Positions 15,501-16,420 of a DNA stretch of 16,420 nucleotides are shown one piece after another. Every line of letters starts with the position of its first letter. Positions within the stretch are counted from its first letter, which is position 1. The translations under genes and the position numbers were made by a program. This stretch comes from Gp13-AA77 sp036521995 (GTDB lineage Bacteria > Acidobacteriota > Terriglobia > UBA7540). Under the pieces are notes generated by a model. It searched no databases. It worked only from the letters and a program-made list of their open reading frames with translations, and was not told the origin of the DNA. Location: the NCBI GenBank assembly GCA_036521995.1, contig DATDGR010000131.1, positions 1-16,420 on the forward strand. The letters run 5' to 3'.

Positions 15501-16236
15501 ACAGGCCGACGTTGAACGGGATACCCTCCGGCGTCTTTTCCGGCGAATCCGGCCCGCCCACGTGCGGCGCCGGCTGCCAGGCCGCATTCAGCTTTTGGGT
15601 GGAAAAGCCTATGACGCCGGCGTGCGCCAGGGTGCTCGGCAGGGAGGCTGGAAAGCCGAAGCAGTCCGGCAGCATGTACTCTTCGCTGGCCTTGCCGAAC
15701 TCACTGCGGAAGAATTCGTTGCCGTAGAGCACCTGCCGGATGATGGACTCGGCCGAGGGGGAGTTGACGTCATTTTCCTCCATCGAGGAGCCGGCCGGGA
15801 ACCATCGGCCAGTTTGGACGTAATGCTTAAGCCGGGCGAAATCCGCCGGGTAGTATTCCTTCATCATCATAAAGCGGTTGGCGCCCGTGAAGTTGAAGAT
15901 GTAGTGCGGGTACTCTTCAAACAGGTAGAAGTTACTGCGCATCGTCTTGCTGAGGTACTCCTGGATCACCTGCGGATATTCCCATCGCCATTGGGTGTCG
16001 AGGTGCGCGTACCCGACCACAAAGAGCGTCGGTTGCTTGGTCAAATCAAGGCTTGGCCTTGCAGGCTTGGAGACTGCTTGCTCCTTGGCTGGACTGGAGC
16101 TCTCCTGCGGGCTCGATTGTGCCGCGGTCCGCCGCTGCGCGGACAACAACGCCATGATTGCCAGAACGGCCGTCGCCATGACCAACTTTGAGATGATCTT
16201 TCCTATGAACATCAACCTGTGCACGGATCTTTTCAT
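12541..16236 (-). CDS. Exported glycoside hydrolase family 38 alpha-mannosidase
   Basis: The protein has 1231 residues from ATG 16236. That start is preferred over the upstream ATG 16317 because AGGGG lies 5 bases ahead of it and a promoter at 16271-16300 sits inside the longer frame. Residues 1-40 form a long signal peptide or anchor (hydrophobic 17-33, possible cleavage after TAAQ), then a Ser/Pro/Ala linker to about 65. The GH38 catalytic domain starts at GYAHLDTQWRW. H78, D80, D191 (in LPDCFGFP) and H460 (in GGQFHD) match the four zinc ligands of Drosophila Golgi mannosidase II in residue type and nearly in spacing, with D191 as nucleophile. D316 in GTGDIGG is a candidate acid/base. Beta-rich GH38 C-terminal domains follow. 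Residues ~977-1193 form an extra beta-sandwich-like module (AYAGIHFRL...KFNRLYLLAAS...EAYSYSYLFAYEI). It should remove alpha-mannose from glycans outside the cytoplasm; linkage specificity is unknown. Confidence 0.93.
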   Translation of the reverse strand: MKRSVHRLMFIGKIISKLVMATAVLAIMALLSAQRRTAAQSSPQESSSPAKEQAVSKPARPSLDLTKQPTLFVVGYAHLDTQWRWEYPQVIQEYLSKTMRSNFYLFEEYPHYIFNFTGANRFMMMKEYYPADFARLKHYVQTGRWFPAGSSMEENDVNSPSAESIIRQVLYGNEFFRSEFGKASEEYMLPDCFGFPASLPSTLAHAGVIGFSTQKLNAAWQPAPHVGGPDSPEKTPEGIPFNVGLWEGPDGKTVIAALNPGSYGDGVYTDLTRNNTPPAGVGRGGGGYVWDWPDRVNLDGKVTGVYADYHYVGTGDIGGAPPEDSVKLMEAIETKGLAVLPPTQSIVSEEEQPAAANGLKVKVGGGPLQVIWSDADQMFRDIKPGETSRMPRYKGDLELINHSAGSITSQAYHKRWNRENEILGTSAEEASVAAAWLGGQAYPLERLNHAWRLVMGGQFHDIMAGTATPKSYEYSWNDDVIAMNQFASVLTSASEAVASALNTQVQGTPLVVFNSLNVEDQDVVEADVSFPSGIPRGVRVLGPDGKEVPAQLEGQSNSAAKVLFLADVPSVGYAVYDVQPTDSAPPASSSLQVSESALENERYRVKIDENGDVSSIFDKKLNRELLSAPIRLAIITDNPRQWPAWNMDFDDEQRPPRTYVGAPAQIRVVENGPARVEVEVSRDAEDSKFVQTIRLSAGDAGNRVEFGNVIDWKASQGNLKVVFPLSASNPMATYNWDIGTLQRPNENERQFEVASHRWVDLTDQSGSFGVTVLTDDKNASDKPNDNTLRLTLIRTPGTRGGYEDQGTQDWGRHEFVFGLAGHEGDWRQGQTDWQAYRLNEPLKAFETSPHPGFLGKDFSLLKVSNSRVRLMALKKAEESDDVIVRLVETGGKPEPNVRVSFAAPVAAAHEANGQEQAPGPATVEGGELVTSFSAYQPRTFAVKLAPPHSKLAEPVWKPVSLTYDASVATRDGKPAEGCFDCDFNRPDSSQGKALPAELLPTDVAYAGIHFRLAPAGAGNPDAVTARGQTIHLPAGKFNRLYLLAASYDGDQTAAFSVGGKSVELNIEDWGGFIGQWDTRTWNEKTLEVPTPPEPAADDHSPRAERARRFRAYVKQHGPIMRAVYEYTGLKPGYIKRVPVAWFASHNHAADGSNEAYSYSYLFAYEIDLPQGAKVLTLPNNPKLRVLAASVADEGPGLRAAQPLYDTIERMGVNMGRWNAATASNARSADEH

Positions 16237-16270
16237 GAGTACCCCTGCGATTAGTTTTCGACCGAGCGAT

Positions 16271-16300
16271 AAGATACACCTGACCGTCTCTGGATGCCAA
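16271..16300 (-). promoter_or_regulatory. Probable sigma-70 promoter of the GH38 gene
   Basis: On the - strand, TTGGCA (16300-16295, five of six matches to the -35 consensus) is followed after 18 bases by TATCTT (16276-16271, four of six matches to the -10). Transcription would start near 16264, leaving a short leader before ATG 16236. This supports the internal start codon over the one at 16317, which would lie upstream of the promoter. Confidence 0.5.
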
Positions 16301-16420
16301 TCCCCGAATCGAGACATGTTAAAAGTTACTACTAAGCGGCTGTCGAGACAGGGTCGAAAATCCCGCGCTCATGTTGCATTCGGCTGTTGAGATCTGGCGG
16401 GTTCGATTCGATATCCGAGG

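Noticed and set aside
13267..16191. Long + strand open frames (402 and 336 codons) opposite the GH38 gene
   Set aside because: Their translations are low-information and rich in Arg, Gly, Val and His, as is typical of complement frames. The GH38 frame has a full set of catalytic motifs.
16237..16317. N-terminal extension of the GH38 protein from ATG 16317
   Set aside because: It has no ribosome binding site, would place a long non-hydrophobic stretch ahead of the signal peptide, and overlaps a plausible promoter.
16390..16420. tRNA-like T-loop (GGTTCGATTC) near the right edge
   Set aside because: The flanking bases do not form the 5-bp T stem, and no acceptor or anticodon arm is visible upstream.

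Overview
The window reads like a chromosomal stretch from a GC-rich Gram-negative soil-type bacterium, most likely an acidobacterium. This is an inference from protein style: a roughly 1,080-residue exported Asp-box (BNR/sortilin-like) propeller protein, several Sec-exported proteins of unknown function, and a small conserved-looking hypothetical protein. No rRNA, tRNA, CRISPR array or phage module was seen.

Layout. (1) Bases 1-1343 hold the 3' part of a group II intron on the + strand: most of its reverse transcriptase/maturase, then the catalytic domain V and branch-point domain VI. The intron's 5' half lies off the left edge. (2) Bases 1344-2076 are non-coding and contain a strong 14-bp inverted repeat and a foldable leader. 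They lead into an exported NHL/SMP-30-like propeller protein (2077-3192), which is closed by a near-perfect 16-bp hairpin. (3) An acetate kinase gene, ackA (3359-4591), stands alone, followed by a very large secreted Asp-box propeller protein (4752-7985). (4) On the - strand, a two-gene unit (10513 to 8099) encodes two extracytoplasmic or membrane-anchored proteins of unknown function. (5) A short-chain dehydrogenase/reductase (11889-10993, - strand) is divergent from a 95-residue hypothetical protein (12193-12480, + strand), which has the best sigma-70 promoter in the window. (6) The right end is an exported glycoside hydrolase family 38 alpha-mannosidase (16236-12541, - strand) with all four expected zinc-site residues and its own promoter.

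Working together. The genes do not form one pathway. The common theme is the cell envelope: five of the eight intact genes carry a signal peptide or membrane segment. The GH38 enzyme suggests periplasmic or extracellular trimming of mannose-containing glycans. AckA would serve acetate overflow or ATP formation, but no pta or phosphoketolase gene is present here. The least explained items are the two-gene envelope unit, the small 95-residue protein, and the structured non-coding segment downstream of the intron. I found no clear defence system, biosynthetic cluster or other complete novel multi-gene system.
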